Assembly (NCBI GenBank): GCA_000155715.1
Contig: DS990603.1
Span: 1 to 64,000 of the forward strand
Length of the DNA stretch: 64,000 bases
Source: a gamma proteobacterium HTCC5015
GTDB taxonomy: Bacteria; Pseudomonadota; Gammaproteobacteria; HTCC5015
Direction of reading: 5' to 3'
Numbering within the stretch: position 1 is the first letter of the stretch; every line of letters begins with the position of its first letter. The position numbers and the translations under genes are program-made. Positions 38,215 to 48,805 of the stretch are shown here, one piece after another. The notes beneath the pieces were generated by a model. The model was not told the DNA's origin. It saw only the letters and a list, made by a program, of their open reading frames with translations, and did no database searches.

Positions 38215-40839
38215 ATGCCTAAGAAAGCCAGCGACGCCTCGTCTAAACCTCAGCACACGCCAATGATGCAGCAGTACTTGGCGATTAAAGCCGAGCACCC
38301 GCACCAGTTGGTGTTTTACCGCATGGGCGACTTCTACGAGCTGTTTTTTGAGGACGCTCAAAAAGCGGCCAAATTGATTGGCATTACACTGACGGCGCGG
38401 GGGCAATCTGCCGGCGAGCCGATTCCCATGGCGGGCGTGCCACACCACGCCGCCGAGGGTTATCTGGCACGCCTACTCAAGCTGGGCGAGTCGGTGGTGA
38501 TTTGCGAGCAGGTGGGCGATCCCGCCACCAGCAAGGGCCCCGTCGAGCGCAAGGTAACGCGCATCATCACCCCCGGTACGGTGACCGACGAAGCACTGCT
38601 CGAAGAGCGCCGCGAGCAGCTGTTGGCGGCGATGTACTCCCGCGAGCAGCAGCACGGCATTGCCTATATCGACACCAGCACAGGGGCGTTTCGGGTCATT
38701 GAGGTCGAGGGTGAGGCCAGCCTGATGGCGGAGCTAGAGCGCATTCGCCCCGCTGAATTGCTGCTCACAGAAACCGATATGGACGCCCCCGAACACCCTA
38801 CCCAGCGACTGCATGGCCGCGTATCTCGCCCCGCTTGGCACTTCGATCAAGACACCGCCGAGCGCCTTTTAAAAGAGCAGTTCGGCACTCAGGATTTAAG
38901 TGGCTTTGGCTGCGCTCATCTAAGCTTGGCGCTCAGCGCGGCAGGCTGCTTGCTGAACTATCTAAAGGATACGCAGCGCACCGCCCTGCCACACATTACG
39001 GGGTTGACCGTCGAACACCGCGACGACGCCATCCTGCTCGACGCCGCCAGCCGCCGCAATTTAGAGATCGATCGCAATCTCAGCGGCGGTGAAGACAACA
39101 CCCTGTTGTCGGTGCTCGACACCACGCGCTCGGCCATGGGCTCGCGCAATCTCCAGCGCTGGCTGCGCCGCCCCCTACGCCAACGCGAGGTACTGCGCCA
39201 GCGCCATGGCGCCGTCGAAGCCCTGCAAGATGTGTTGATTAACGCGTCGCTGGCCGACGGCCTAAAACAAATCGGCGACATCGAGCGGATTTGCTCGCGC
39301 CTCTCCTTAAAAAGTGCGCGACCGCGAGATTTAATTCAACTGCGCCAAACTCTCAGTGCCCTGCCCGAGCTGCGCCAGCCCCTCGCATCGCTGAATCTCG
39401 AGTCGGCCGACATCGCCCTATTGCAACGCATTCATCAAACGCTTGCGCCACAAGAGACACTGCAAGACTTACTCGAGCGCGCCGTCATTGATAATCCGCC
39501 CGTGCTCATTCGCGACGGCGGCGTTATTCGCGAAGGCTACGACGCGGAGCTCGACGAGCTGCGCGGCCTCTCGCAAAACGCCGACCAATTTCTCACCGAT
39601 CTCGAACAGCGCGAGCGCGAGCGCACCGGCATCAGCACACTGAAAGTGGCCTACAACCGCGTACACGGCTACTACATTGAAGTGGGGCGCACCCACAGCG
39701 ACAACATCCCCACCGAATATGTGCGCCGCCAAACCCTCAAAGCCGTCGAGCGCTACATCACACCCGAGCTCAAAGGTTTTGAGGACAAGGTACTCAGCGC
39801 CCGCGAGCGGGCACTGGCGCGGGAAAAAGCACTGTACGACGAGCTGCTCGACCAGTTATTAAATGAACTGCCCACCATTCAAACGCTGGCTCGCGCACTC
39901 GCCGATCTCGACACACTGAATTGTTTGGCCGAGCGCGCCACCGCCCTCAACTATTGCCGCCCCGAGATGGTGGACAGCCCGGGCGTTAACATCGAACAGG
40001 GTCGCCACCCCGTGGTGGAGACGCTGGTGGACGATCCCTTTACCCCCAACGACGCTGTGCTCGGTGATGATCAACGCATGCTCATGATCACCGGCCCCAA
40101 TATGGGCGGTAAATCCACCTATATGCGCCAGACAGCGCTGATCGTACTGCTCGCCCATGTCGGTAGTTTTGTGCCCGCCAGCGCCTGCCGCCTGGGCCCT
40201 ATCGATCAAATATTTACGCGCATCGGCGCCTCGGATGATCTCGCCGGCGGCCGCTCCACCTTTATGGTGGAGATGACCGAGGCGGCAAACATTTTGCACA
40301 ACGCCAGTGACAACAGCTTGGTGTTAATGGATGAAATTGGCCGCGGCACCAGCACCTACGACGGCCTGTCGCTAGCTTGGGCCTGCGCCGAACATCTGGC
40401 CGAAAAAACGCGGGCGCTGACCCTGTTCGCCACACACTACTTTGAGCTCACCAGCTTGCCCGACAGCATCGACGGCATTGCCAATGTGCATCTCGACGCC
40501 GTCGAACACGACAGCGGATTGGTCTTTATGCACAGCGTAAAAGACGGCCCCGCCAACCAGAGCTATGGCTTACAAGTGGCGCGATTGGCTGGCGTGCCAC
40601 CCGCCGTCGTCGCCAATGCCCGAAAACGTCTGGCGCTGCTCGAACAAGGCGCAGCTCAAGCCAGCGCGCAGCAAACGCCACAGCTGGGTCTGTTCGAAGC
40701 GCCACCCGCCGACGCGGGCAGCGATCAAAACCCACTTGAAGAGGCGCTAGCCGACCTCGACCCGGACGAGCTCAGCCCCAAGCAGGCACTGGAAGAAATC
40801 TACCACTTGAAAGCGCTGGCAAAAGCCCCCAATAACTAG
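38215..40839 (+). CDS. mutS: DNA mismatch repair protein MutS
   Basis: The 874-residue protein has the mismatch-recognition N-terminus ([28 protein letters not shown] with the Phe-x-Glu wedge), the lever/clamp helices, Walker [14 protein letters not shown] (about 625), [15 protein letters not shown] and the C-terminal tail. All motifs are intact. An upstream TTG at 38179 is in frame, but [11 protein letters not shown] at 38215 fits homologues. In related gammaproteobacteria mutS lies next to the pncC-recA block; here about 16 kb separates them. Confidence 0.97.
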   Translation: MPKKASDASSKPQHTPMMQQYLAIKAEHPHQLVFYRMGDFYELFFEDAQKAAKLIGITLTARGQSAGEPIPMAGVPHHAAEGYLARLLKLGESVVICEQVGDPATSKGPVERKVTRIITPGTVTDEALLEERREQLLAAMYSREQQHGIAYIDTSTGAFRVIEVEGEASLMAELERIRPAELLLTETDMDAPEHPTQRLHGRVSRPAWHFDQDTAERLLKEQFGTQDLSGFGCAHLSLALSAAGCLLNYLKDTQRTALPHITGLTVEHRDDAILLDAASRRNLEIDRNLSGGEDNTLLSVLDTTRSAMGSRNLQRWLRRPLRQREVLRQRHGAVEALQDVLINASLADGLKQIGDIERICSRLSLKSARPRDLIQLRQTLSALPELRQPLASLNLESADIALLQRIHQTLAPQETLQDLLERAVIDNPPVLIRDGGVIREGYDAELDELRGLSQNADQFLTDLEQRERERTGISTLKVAYNRVHGYYIEVGRTHSDNIPTEYVRRQTLKAVERYITPELKGFEDKVLSARERALAREKALYDELLDQLLNELPTIQTLARALADLDTLNCLAERATALNYCRPEMVDSPGVNIEQGRHPVVETLVDDPFTPNDAVLGDDQRMLMITGPNMGGKSTYMRQTALIVLLAHVGSFVPASACRLGPIDQIFTRIGASDDLAGGRSTFMVEMTEAANILHNASDNSLVLMDEIGRGTSTYDGLSLAWACAEHLAEKTRALTLFATHYFELTSLPDSIDGIANVHLDAVEHDSGLVFMHSVKDGPANQSYGLQVARLAGVPPAVVANARKRLALLEQGAAQASAQQTPQLGLFEAPPADAGSDQNPLEEALADLDPDELSPKQALEEIYHLKALAKAPNN

Positions 40840-40993
40840 TTGCTTTTTAAGAGTTCGAAGAACTCACAAATCGTTTTAAACCGATGTAAAACGATGGGAA
40901 CTCAAGCGGGCTTTGGGGCTCTATTGCCTCAATCAACAACCGCAAAAAACGGCGTTAAAACACTTCTAATCACCCGATAAAGACACAACAGCT

Positions 40994-41998
40994 ATGAGCA
41001 CGGATACAGCAGACAGCAACACCAACGACAACACCGCTTTGCAGTCTTCTCTGCAGCAACTTCAAGAACACATTGGGCAGCACATTATCGGCCAGCACCG
41101 CTTGGTCGAGCGCTTGTTGATTGCCTTGCTCGCCGACGGCCACTTACTCGTCGAAGGCGCGCCGGGGCTGGCAAAAACCCGCGCGATCAAGGTTCTCAGC
41201 GAGGGCATCGAAGGCGACTTTCAGCGTATCCAATTTACGCCCGATCTACTGCCCGGCGACATTACCGGCACCGACATCTACCGCCCGCAAGACGGCAGCT
41301 TTGCCTTTCAATCGGGACCTCTTTTCCACAACTTAGTCCTCGCCGATGAGATCAACCGCGCCCCTGCCAAAGTACAGTCGGCACTGCTCGAAGCCATGGC
41401 CGAGGGGCAGATTACCGTCGGCCGCCACACCTACCCGCTCCCCGAGTTGTTCTTGGTGATGGCGACGCAAAACCCCATTGAGCAGGAGGGCACCTACCCC
41501 CTGCCCGAGGCACAGCTCGATCGCTTTTTACTGCACGTTAAAGTCGACTACCCCAGCGCCGAGGAAGAACTCAAAATTTTGCGCCTAACCCGCGGTGAAG
41601 CCGTCGACAATGCGGCGCAGGCAGCGCCCGCCATCACACTCAAGCAAGCCGACCTGTTCGCCGCCCGCCAAGCCGCACTGGGGCTGCACATGAGCGAGAG
41701 CGTCGAGCGCTATTTGGTCGAACTGATTGCCGCCACTCGCCAGCCCGAGCGCTACGGCGACGATCTCGCCGGCTGGATCGACTACGGCGCCAGTCCCCGC
41801 GCCACACTGGCACTGGATCGCTGCGCGCGTGCGCTGGCTTGGCTACAGGGGCGCGACTACGTTTCCCCCGAGGATGTACAGGCCATCGCCCACGACGCGC
41901 TGCGCCACCGACTCGTGCTGAGTTTTGAAGCCGAGGCCGAGGGCATTGATGCCGATACGGTCATCACCGCACTGCTCGACCGCGTTCCCGTGGCCTAA
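40994..41998 (+). CDS. MoxR-family AAA+ ATPase
   Basis: The 334-residue protein has the MoxR signatures IIGQHRLVERLLIALLADGHLLVEGAPGLAKT (Walker A, partly quoted), RIQFTPDLLPGDITGTDIY, LADEINRAPAKVQSALLEAM (Walker B) and MATQNPIEQEGTYPLPEAQLDRF. It is the first gene of a MoxR-DUF58-DUF4381-VWA-VWA-BatD operon. Such ATPases act as chaperones that load or remodel the VWA partners, often under stress (family knowledge). Client unknown. Confidence 0.93.
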   Translation: MSTDTADSNTNDNTALQSSLQQLQEHIGQHIIGQHRLVERLLIALLADGHLLVEGAPGLAKTRAIKVLSEGIEGDFQRIQFTPDLLPGDITGTDIYRPQDGSFAFQSGPLFHNLVLADEINRAPAKVQSALLEAMAEGQITVGRHTYPLPELFLVMATQNPIEQEGTYPLPEAQLDRFLLHVKVDYPSAEEELKILRLTRGEAVDNAAQAAPAITLKQADLFAARQAALGLHMSESVERYLVELIAATRQPERYGDDLAGWIDYGASPRATLALDRCARALAWLQGRDYVSPEDVQAIAHDALRHRLVLSFEAEAEGIDADTVITALLDRVPVA

Positions 41999-42024
41999 AA
42001 CGCACATCGCTGTAGATTCACGCT

Positions 42025-42951
42025 ATGTCGAAACGGCCAACGCCCACACAAATTGAGGTGTCCGAGCTCGTCGCCCTGCGTCAGTCGGCCCAGCAACTGC
42101 GTCTCAAACACCGCCGCGTGCGCGCCGCCCACAACGGCGGCCACCTGTCGCGCTTGCGCGGCCGCGGCATGGAGTTCGACGATGTACGCGCCTATCAGGC
42201 GGGCGACGATGTGCGCCACATCGACTGGGGCATTACCGCCCGCACTGGCGAGCCACACACGAAACTCTATCGCGAGGAGCGCGAGCGCCCCGTTTTAATT
42301 GCCTGCGATTTCAGCGCCGACATGCAGTTTGCCACCCGCGGCGATTTTAAATCCGTGTGCGCCACGCGCATTGCCGCCCTGCTCGCTTGGGCAGCCCATT
42401 TAAACGGCGATCGCGTCGGCGCACTGCTGTTTGACGAGCACCAGCACCTCGCGCTCAAGCCCCAGCGCGGCGACTCTGGCGTTTTGCATTTATTTAATAA
42501 ATTCAAAGACTTTTGCAATAAACCTAATGCAAATTCACAGGTAAAAACCGGTTTTAATAACCACCAAATCCAACCATTAGATCGCCTGCGCCGCCTAGCC
42601 CCGACGGGCTCTTTGGTTTGTCTCATCAGCGATTTCAGCCGCTTTGATCGCAGTGTTCAAAAATCCCTACAAGCTGTAGCGCGGCACTGCGAGTTGATTT
42701 TAATTCAGGTGAACGACCCCATCGAAGCCGCTATCCCCGAGCGCGGCCGCCTGAAGCTGCTCGGCCCCGACGGGCCGTTTACACTCAACTGCACACCCGC
42801 ATTGGCCGACGCCCACCAGCGACAATTCGAGGCGCGCCAAGAGGCCTTGCAGAGCTGGGCGCGCCAGTATCGAGCGCACTACGCCCACTGTTTTACCCAC
42901 GAAGACGCCGCCGAGCGCCTGCGCCAACAACTGGAGGTGCGCCGCCTATGA
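42025..42951 (+). CDS. DUF58 domain protein
   Basis: The 308-residue protein contains the DUF58 hallmark RGRGMEFDDVRAYQAGDDVRHIDW (partly quoted, about 50-75) and a following VWA-like region (LIACDFSADMQFAT...; LVCLISDFSRFD). No transmembrane helix is seen. It is the second gene of the MoxR/Bat operon, the standard partner of MoxR ATPases. Confidence 0.92.
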   Translation: MSKRPTPTQIEVSELVALRQSAQQLRLKHRRVRAAHNGGHLSRLRGRGMEFDDVRAYQAGDDVRHIDWGITARTGEPHTKLYREERERPVLIACDFSADMQFATRGDFKSVCATRIAALLAWAAHLNGDRVGALLFDEHQHLALKPQRGDSGVLHLFNKFKDFCNKPNANSQVKTGFNNHQIQPLDRLRRLAPTGSLVCLISDFSRFDRSVQKSLQAVARHCELILIQVNDPIEAAIPERGRLKLLGPDGPFTLNCTPALADAHQRQFEARQEALQSWARQYRAHYAHCFTHEDAAERLRQQLEVRRL

Positions 42952-43496
42952 CGCCTTCCAACACCGCGCCATCGACCGCGCAACAGGATTTGCCCCTGCG
43001 CGATATTCACCTGCCCGACCCCGTCTCTTGGTGGCCACCCAGCCCGTGGCTGTGGCTGCTCCTCATCGGGGCGGCCCTGCTCGTGTTTGTCACGCTGCGC
43101 TGGGTTATTCCCTGGCTGTGGCGACGCTACCATCAACGCGCCATCAATTATCGTCCCGGCGCGCGCCGTGAATTCGCCAGCCTTGAACGCCAGTGGCAAG
43201 ACGGCGAGCTCGATCGCGCCCAATTGGCAGCGGCACTCAATCAGCTGCTGCGCCGTTTAATCGCCACCGAGCGGCCCCACGCCAGCATTGGCGACACCGG
43301 AGAAGCCTGGCTACAGCAACTGGCCGCTCACTTTGAGCTCGACGCCCAACCCAGCGGGGCCACGGCTTATGCACTTACCGAGGCGGCCTATCGTGCCGAT
43401 CCCGACTTTAATGCCGACGCCGCGCTCGCCGATATCAAACAGTGGCTAAGCGGTCGCTATAAACACTCACGGGGAGGCCGCCATGCTGGAGTTTGA
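42948..43496 (+). CDS. DUF4381 small membrane protein
   Basis: The 182-residue protein has LRDIHLPDPVSWWPPSPWLWLL leading into one transmembrane helix (about 26-52), then a basic helical domain with LAAALNQLLRRLIATE and YRADPDFNADAALADIKQWL. This is the DUF4381 pattern found in Bat operons. It overlaps the gene before by 4 nt and the gene after by 14 nt. Role unknown. Confidence 0.87.
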   Translation: MTPSNTAPSTAQQDLPLRDIHLPDPVSWWPPSPWLWLLLIGAALLVFVTLRWVIPWLWRRYHQRAINYRPGARREFASLERQWQDGELDRAQLAAALNQLLRRLIATERPHASIGDTGEAWLQQLAAHFELDAQPSGATAYALTEAAYRADPDFNADAALADIKQWLSGRYKHSRGGRHAGV

Positions 43497-44517
43497 ATGG
43501 CCGTGGTTGTGCCTCGCGCTGGTCTTACCTCTACTGGTGCACGCCCTGCCCGCTCGCCAACCGCGCGCCAAGGGGCGCGCGCTTAAAGTCCCCAATACCC
43601 GCTGGTTTGCGCACAGCGTGGATTCTCACAGCGGCGTCTCGCCATCGCCCCCACACAAGCGTTGGTACTGGCTGCTTGCCGCACTCGGCTATATTGCGCT
43701 GGTGGTCGCCGCTATGCGTCCCCTGTGGGTGGGCGAGCCCGTCGCCATGCCCCGCGAGGGCCGCGCACTGGTCGTCGCGCTGGATATTTCGGGCAGCATG
43801 GAAGAGCAAGACATGGACGACAATGGCCAGCGCCGCAGCCGCATCGCCGTCACCAAAGACGTCGCCATGGATTTTGTCAAACAGCGCGAAGGCGACCGCA
43901 TTGCACTGGTGTTGTTCGGCACGCACCCCTATTTACAAACGCCGCTAACCTTCGACCACCCCACGGTGATGCAGCACATCTACGAGGCACAGCTGACCAT
44001 GGCTGACGATCTACAGCGCGGCATTCACGCCACTGCCATTGGCGATGCCATCGGCTTGGCAGTCAAGCGCCTGCGCGACATCGACGCCCCCGATAAAACC
44101 TTAATTCTACTCACCGACGGCAGCGACAACGCCAGTCAGGTGGCGCCCCTCAAAGCCGCGCAAATTGCCGCCCGCGAGGGCCTAAAAATTTACACCATCG
44201 GCCTCGGCGCAGAGCAGCGTCAGGCCAGCTTGCTGGGCTTTGATTTTGGTTTTGGTAAAAATCGCGAGATTGACGAGAAAACACTCAAAGACATCGCCAA
44301 GGCCACCGATGGCCGCTACTTTCGCGCCCGCAATCCCGAGGAGCTGCGCGAGATTTATCAGCACATTGACCGCCTAGAGCCCAGTGAGGCCGAAGCCGAG
44401 TACTTCCGACCCGAGCGCAGTCTGTTCCACTGGCCGCTGAGTCTGTCTGTCGTGCTGTTCGCCCTGTGGGGAGCTGTGCGCTGGCGAGATGACATACAAC
44501 ACGGGGAGGCCGCCTGA
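43483..44517 (+). CDS. von Willebrand factor A membrane protein (BatA-like)
   Basis: The 344-residue protein has an N-terminal helix, a second helix near 65-85, a VWA domain with the MIDAS motif VALDISGSMEEQDMDD and TLILLTDGSDN, and a C-terminal transmembrane helix (about 310-328). The periplasmic or cytoplasmic VWA domain would bind a partner through a metal ion. It corresponds to BatA of the aerotolerance operon. Confidence 0.92.
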   Translation: MLEFEWPWLCLALVLPLLVHALPARQPRAKGRALKVPNTRWFAHSVDSHSGVSPSPPHKRWYWLLAALGYIALVVAAMRPLWVGEPVAMPREGRALVVALDISGSMEEQDMDDNGQRRSRIAVTKDVAMDFVKQREGDRIALVLFGTHPYLQTPLTFDHPTVMQHIYEAQLTMADDLQRGIHATAIGDAIGLAVKRLRDIDAPDKTLILLTDGSDNASQVAPLKAAQIAAREGLKIYTIGLGAEQRQASLLGFDFGFGKNREIDEKTLKDIAKATDGRYFRARNPEELREIYQHIDRLEPSEAEAEYFRPERSLFHWPLSLSVVLFALWGAVRWRDDIQHGEAA

Positions 44518-46409
44518 TGGAGACACTGCTACCCCACTTTGCCGACTTCCACTTTTTACGCCCCCACTGGCTGTGGCTGCTGTGTCTATTGGCCGTCCTG
44601 CCCGTAGCCCAGCGTTTTCGCCACAGCGCCATTGGCCTGTGGCGGCAATGGGTCGATCCCGAGCTACAGGCACACGTACTCAGTGAGGCGCCCAGCGACG
44701 CCAAAAGCTGGCACCAAGGCTTGGGGTCAAGCCTTGGCGTTGCCATATCGATTGCGCTCGCCGCCATCGCCTTGGCGGGCCCGAGCTGGGAGCGCAAACC
44801 CGTGCCCCTGTTCGATCAGGATCGCGCGCTGGTGATACTGCTCGATCTATCACGCTCGATGCTGTCCGAGGACATACGACCCAACCGCCTACATCGCGCG
44901 CGCCTCAAAGTGCTGGACATACTCAAGGCGCGCCCCGATGGTCGCACGGCGCTCATCGGCTATGCGGGCGACGCCTTTTTGGTCTCTCCCCTAACCCGTG
45001 ACAACCGCACCATCGCCCTGCTCACACCCGAGTTGAGCCCAGAACTCATGCCCGTCCAAGGCAGCCGCCTCGACCGCGCCATCGACAAAGCGGGCGAGGT
45101 ACTGCGCAACGCCAAGGCGGGCGACAGAGCACAGCTGCTGCTGCTCAGCGATGGCATTCCCGACGCCCAGCGCGAGCGCGCCATGGATCGAGCGCAAGCG
45201 CTGGGGCTGCCCATTTCAGTGATTGGCTTTGGCACCACCGAGGGTGCCCCGATTCCCGATCGCAGTGGATTTGTGAAAAATCGCAACGGCGATATCGTCA
45301 TCGCCCAGCTTGAACGCGACGCGCTACAGGCACTGGCCAACCTCAGTGGCGGGCACTACCGCGACATGAGCGCGGGCGAGCAAGATATTGAGGCCGTTCT
45401 CCCCAGCGAGCTCGATTCCGATTTTGAAAAGGCTCAACAGGACGGCACCGACACACTCTCCCAAGCCGACCGCTGGGACGACCAAGGCTATTGGCTGATT
45501 CTGCCACTGCTGTTGCTCGCCGCACTGGCTTTTCGTCGCCACTTGTTGGTACTGCCGTTGGCTCTTGCGCTCACACTGCCCGCACCGCCAGCCGAGGCGG
45601 CAGAGAACGGCTTTGACTGGCAACAACTGTGGTTGAATAACGACCAGCGCGCCGCGCAACACTTTGAAGCCCAGCGCTACGATCGAGCTCAAACGCTGTT
45701 TGAAGACGCCGAGTGGCGCGCCAGCGCCGCCTACCGCAACGGCGACTACACCAGCGCCGCCCAATCCCTAGAGGGCATCGACACCGCCCGCGCCCACTAC
45801 AACCGGGGCAACGCACTGGCTCGCAGCGGGCAACTAAACGCCGCGGCCGAGGCCTATCGCGCCGCTCTCGACATCGACCCCGAGCACGACGATGCTCAGT
45901 ACAACCTATCGCTCATCGAGCAGCAGCAAGAGCAACAACAGAATTCAAACGGCGACGCCTCAGAGCCGTCGGATAACAACTCCGAATCAAAGGGCGAAAA
46001 CCAGCAGGACAGCGATTCAAATCAAAACAACTCGGATCAAAATAACTCAGACCAAGACAGTTCCGACCCAGACCATTCGGAACAAAACAGCGCGGAGCAA
46101 GAGCCCCCATCCGAGTCTCAGTCGGATCAAAATACCGATGAAGAAAAGCAACAACAGCAGCAAAAATCCGAAGAGAAATCGGAGAGCAAGCCGTCTGACG
46201 CCGAGCCCGAAGTGACATCGGAAGAAAACGCCAGCACAGAACCCGAGCCACAACAGGCGGTTCCCGACGAGGAACAGCAAGCCACTGAACAATGGCTCAA
46301 GCAAGTCCCCGATCAACCCGGCAATTTGCTGCGCAATAAATTTCAGCTGCAATACCGAGGCCGCCAAAGCGGCGACCCGCCCGACGCAGGAGAGCAACAA
46401 CCGTGGTAA
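44517..46409 (+). CDS. VWA and TPR fusion membrane protein (BatB+BatC-like)
   Basis: The 630-residue protein combines a VWA domain (MIDAS VILLDLSRSMLSEDIRPNR, ALIGYAGDAFLVSPLTRD) flanked by transmembrane helices with TPR repeats (about 380-480; YNRGNALARSGQLNAAAEAY, ALDIDPEHDDAQYNLS). It ends in a long Gln/Asn/Ser/Glu/Asp-rich tail (about 480-590) and a short conserved WLKQVPDQPGNLLRNKFQLQY end. In many bacteria the two parts are separate genes, BatB and BatC. The start overlaps the previous stop (TGATG). Confidence 0.92.
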   Translation: METLLPHFADFHFLRPHWLWLLCLLAVLPVAQRFRHSAIGLWRQWVDPELQAHVLSEAPSDAKSWHQGLGSSLGVAISIALAAIALAGPSWERKPVPLFDQDRALVILLDLSRSMLSEDIRPNRLHRARLKVLDILKARPDGRTALIGYAGDAFLVSPLTRDNRTIALLTPELSPELMPVQGSRLDRAIDKAGEVLRNAKAGDRAQLLLLSDGIPDAQRERAMDRAQALGLPISVIGFGTTEGAPIPDRSGFVKNRNGDIVIAQLERDALQALANLSGGHYRDMSAGEQDIEAVLPSELDSDFEKAQQDGTDTLSQADRWDDQGYWLILPLLLLAALAFRRHLLVLPLALALTLPAPPAEAAENGFDWQQLWLNNDQRAAQHFEAQRYDRAQTLFEDAEWRASAAYRNGDYTSAAQSLEGIDTARAHYNRGNALARSGQLNAAAEAYRAALDIDPEHDDAQYNLSLIEQQQEQQQNSNGDASEPSDNNSESKGENQQDSDSNQNNSDQNNSDQDSSDPDHSEQNSAEQEPPSESQSDQNTDEEKQQQQQKSEEKSESKPSDAEPEVTSEENASTEPEPQQAVPDEEQQATEQWLKQVPDQPGNLLRNKFQLQYRGRQSGDPPDAGEQQPW

Positions 46410-48160
46410 ACCAACTATCTCGTTTCACTCGCTTTGCACAACAACTCACCGCCACACTGCTGGTGCTCGCCCTCTCTCTATCGAGTGCGTGGGCACAATT
46501 CACGGTCGAGCCAGAGCGCTTTACCACCTCGGCCAACAGCACGCTGCAACTCACCCTCAAAAATGAGGGTGACAGCGATGGCAGCCCCGACCTCGCTCCG
46601 CTGAAAAAAGACTTTGAATTGATGGGGCAAAATCAAAGCAGTAAAACCGAGTGCGTCAACTTCGACTGCACGCAATCGACAATCATTCGACTCACCGTAA
46701 TGCCCAAGCGCAGCGGGAAGATCACCATTCCCGCTCTAAACTGGGGCAAGAAACGCAGTGAGCCCGTTACCATCGCGGTTAAAAAGGGGGATGTTCAAAG
46801 CGCGGGCACACGGGTTGAATTGCTCGTCGATGAGTCAGCTCCCTATGTGCAATCACAAGTCATACTCACCCTGCGCGCCCTCTCCAACGAAAAATTTGTG
46901 CGCGGCCAATTCACCCATTTAAGCGTGCCCGACAGCGTGATTGTCGAAGCCATCGACAGCGAAGCGACAATGAGCCAAACCCGTATCAACGGTGTTCCAC
47001 ACTGGCAAATGGAGCGGCGCTTTGCCCTGTTTCCCCAGCGCAGCGGCAAGCTGGAGCTCAGCCCCGCGCGCTTTCAAGCCTACTTCGCCACTCAGCAGCG
47101 CGACATGTTTGGCCGAGCCCAGTACGCCATCAAACAATTTGCCTCGGACAGTCACACGCTGGACGTTCGCCCACAGCCATCCAATGCCGCGCAGCCCTGG
47201 CTGCCCGCCAAGCAACTGGCCCTCAGCCACTATTTGAGTGAAGAGACACTCACTGTGGGTGAGCCCGTTACGCTCAGCATTTCCGCCGTTAGCGATGGGC
47301 TATTAGCTCAGCACTTGCCCGAAATTGCCCTGCCCGAGATAGATGGCTTAAAAACCTATCCCGACCAACCCGTACTGGATGACAGCTTTAGCGCCGAGGG
47401 GGTTACCGCGAAACGCGTGGATAAAATTGCACTGATTCCCACGCGAGCGGGCCGCTTTGAAATTCCCGCCATCACCGTCAACTGGTGGAATACGCAAAAG
47501 GATAAAAACGAGCGCGTTGAAATAGGCCCGATTGCTCTAGAAGTCGCTCCCGCCGCCAGTGGCAGCGAGCAACAACCGCCCAAGACGGCGAACACGCCAT
47601 CGCCCCAAGATAGCAAGACCGACCAGACTGCGCCGCCGACTCAAGGCCCAGAGCCCGCTGCTGAAGTGGCATCGAGCCCACGCAAAGCCGCGGCGTCTTA
47701 CTGGCCCTACATCGCGTTAGCCTTTGCCCTGCTGTGGCTGGCGACATTGGCAATCGCCGTGGTGTTTTGGCGCAAACAAAAACGGGCAGCCGCACAAGAA
47801 AACTCTGCACCCGAAGCATCCGCCACAGGTATCAGCACCACGAGCCTTCGCCAGCGATTGCGCCACGGTTTAAGCGCGACCGAAGCCGCTCAGTGGATAA
47901 CGGATTGGGGCACACAGCTACCCGGCCAACCGCGCGGGCTCAGTGCCATTGCGCAAACACTGGAGGCGAGCTACCCCGACATTGCCGAAGCCATCTACGC
48001 ACTGCATCGGCATCTCTACAGCGGCACTCAACAACCGTGGGACGGCCAAACACTGGCCGAAGCCCTACAATCTTTTCAAGAAAAAACATTCGCGACAAAG
48101 GCGAACAAAAAGCCGCGCCAGCGCAAAACCCTGCCGCCGCTGTACCCCGACTCCAAGTAA
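46403..48160 (+). CDS. batD: BatD family protein
   Basis: The 585-residue protein has a signal peptide (ATLLVLALSLSSAWA), repeated immunoglobulin-like beta domains with FELMGQNQSSKTECVNFDCTQSTIIRLTVMPKRSGKITIP (partly quoted), a Pro/Gln-rich linker, one transmembrane helix (about 433-455) and a cytoplasmic tail. This is the BatD (oxygen tolerance) family. The start is GTG at 46403 with AGGAG ten bases before, overlapping the previous stop. It closes the operon. Confidence 0.9.
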   Translation: MVNQLSRFTRFAQQLTATLLVLALSLSSAWAQFTVEPERFTTSANSTLQLTLKNEGDSDGSPDLAPLKKDFELMGQNQSSKTECVNFDCTQSTIIRLTVMPKRSGKITIPALNWGKKRSEPVTIAVKKGDVQSAGTRVELLVDESAPYVQSQVILTLRALSNEKFVRGQFTHLSVPDSVIVEAIDSEATMSQTRINGVPHWQMERRFALFPQRSGKLELSPARFQAYFATQQRDMFGRAQYAIKQFASDSHTLDVRPQPSNAAQPWLPAKQLALSHYLSEETLTVGEPVTLSISAVSDGLLAQHLPEIALPEIDGLKTYPDQPVLDDSFSAEGVTAKRVDKIALIPTRAGRFEIPAITVNWWNTQKDKNERVEIGPIALEVAPAASGSEQQPPKTANTPSPQDSKTDQTAPPTQGPEPAAEVASSPRKAAASYWPYIALAFALLWLATLAIAVVFWRKQKRAAAQENSAPEASATGISTTSLRQRLRHGLSATEAAQWITDWGTQLPGQPRGLSAIAQTLEASYPDIAEAIYALHRHLYSGTQQPWDGQTLAEALQSFQEKTFATKANKKPRQRKTLPPLYPDSK

Positions 48161-48235
48161 AAGTGCACCTCAAACCGTTGGCCGTAGAGTGGGTTATGCC
48201 TAACGACTAACCCGCCCTTGTATCGCTCCCCGCCA

Positions 48236-48315
48236 CCGTCATCCTGAGCACGACTCAGGATCTCCCCTCCGAAGCCCCGTTCTGGAGATTCCAAATCAAG
48301 TTTGGAATGACGAGG
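48236..48315. repeat. dispersed hairpin repeat, copy at 48.2 kb
   Basis: It contains GTCATCCTGAGC, CCCCGTTCTGGAGATTCC and the hairpin ATTCCAAA-TCAAG-TTTGGAAT (48288-48308). Related copies are at 53371-53490 and 53655-53700, and a partial one near 14878-14945. Confidence 0.7.
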
Positions 48316-48374
48316 TGTGGGAGCTCATTTTGGATCATGGCAAGCGCACACTCTGTCAACTGAAGCCGATCGAG

Positions 48375-48751
48375 AAACGAGTCATTCCCGCGTAGGCGGG
48401 AATCCAGCGTCTTTGAATGAGTGGGGTCGTAAAGCCACTGGGCTCCCGCCTGCGCGGGAGCGACGTTAGGGGGCTGGGAGGCCGTCTTGATGCCCTTGGG
48501 TGCCCTGGCCGACGAACAAGTTTTATGCCTCGCTTGCTTTAAAAAACGAGTCATTCCCGCGTAGGCGGGAATCCAGCGTCTTTGAATGAGTGGGGTCGTA
48601 AAGCCACTGGGCTCCCGCCTGCGCGGGAGCGACGTTAGGGGGTGGGAGGCCGCCTTGATACCCTTAGGTGCCCGAGCCGACGAACAAGTTTTATGCCTTT
48701 CCTGCTTTAAAAAACGAGTCATTCCCGCGTAGGCGGGAATCCAGCGTCTTT
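48375..48751. repeat. 168/169-nt tandem repeat, about 2.2 copies
   Basis: Units start at 48375, 48544 and 48712 (periods 169 and 168); the third stops after about 40 nt. Each unit holds two hairpins: ATTCCCGC-GTA-GGCGGGAAT and GCTCCCGC-CTGC-GCGGGAGC. Copies 1 and 2 are nearly identical, so the duplication is recent. A related piece is at about 53245-53280. Confidence 0.85.
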
Positions 48752-48805
48752 AAGTGAGCGGCGGCCGCCCCCTCGCAACGACGAGTTTTGGGCCTTGTAC
48801 TTTGG

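Larger units (their letters stand above)
48161..48805. other. repeat-filled intergenic region
   Basis: No gene is supportable here. The region is a dispersed hairpin repeat (about 48236-48315) followed by a 168-nt tandem repeat (48375-48751) and a short tail before the lif stop. Reading frames across it are products of the repeats. Confidence 0.8.

Noticed and set aside
40969-40980. ATCACCCGATAA upstream of the MoxR gene as a fourth operator
   Set aside because: Only the left half matches; the right arm is absent.
44517-46409. Frameshift fusion of two genes
   Set aside because: VWA, transmembrane and TPR parts are in one clean frame and this fused layout is common in Bat operons.
48375-48751. 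CRISPR array
   Set aside because: The unit is 168 nt, with no short repeat/unique spacer pattern and no cas genes; it is a tandem repeat.
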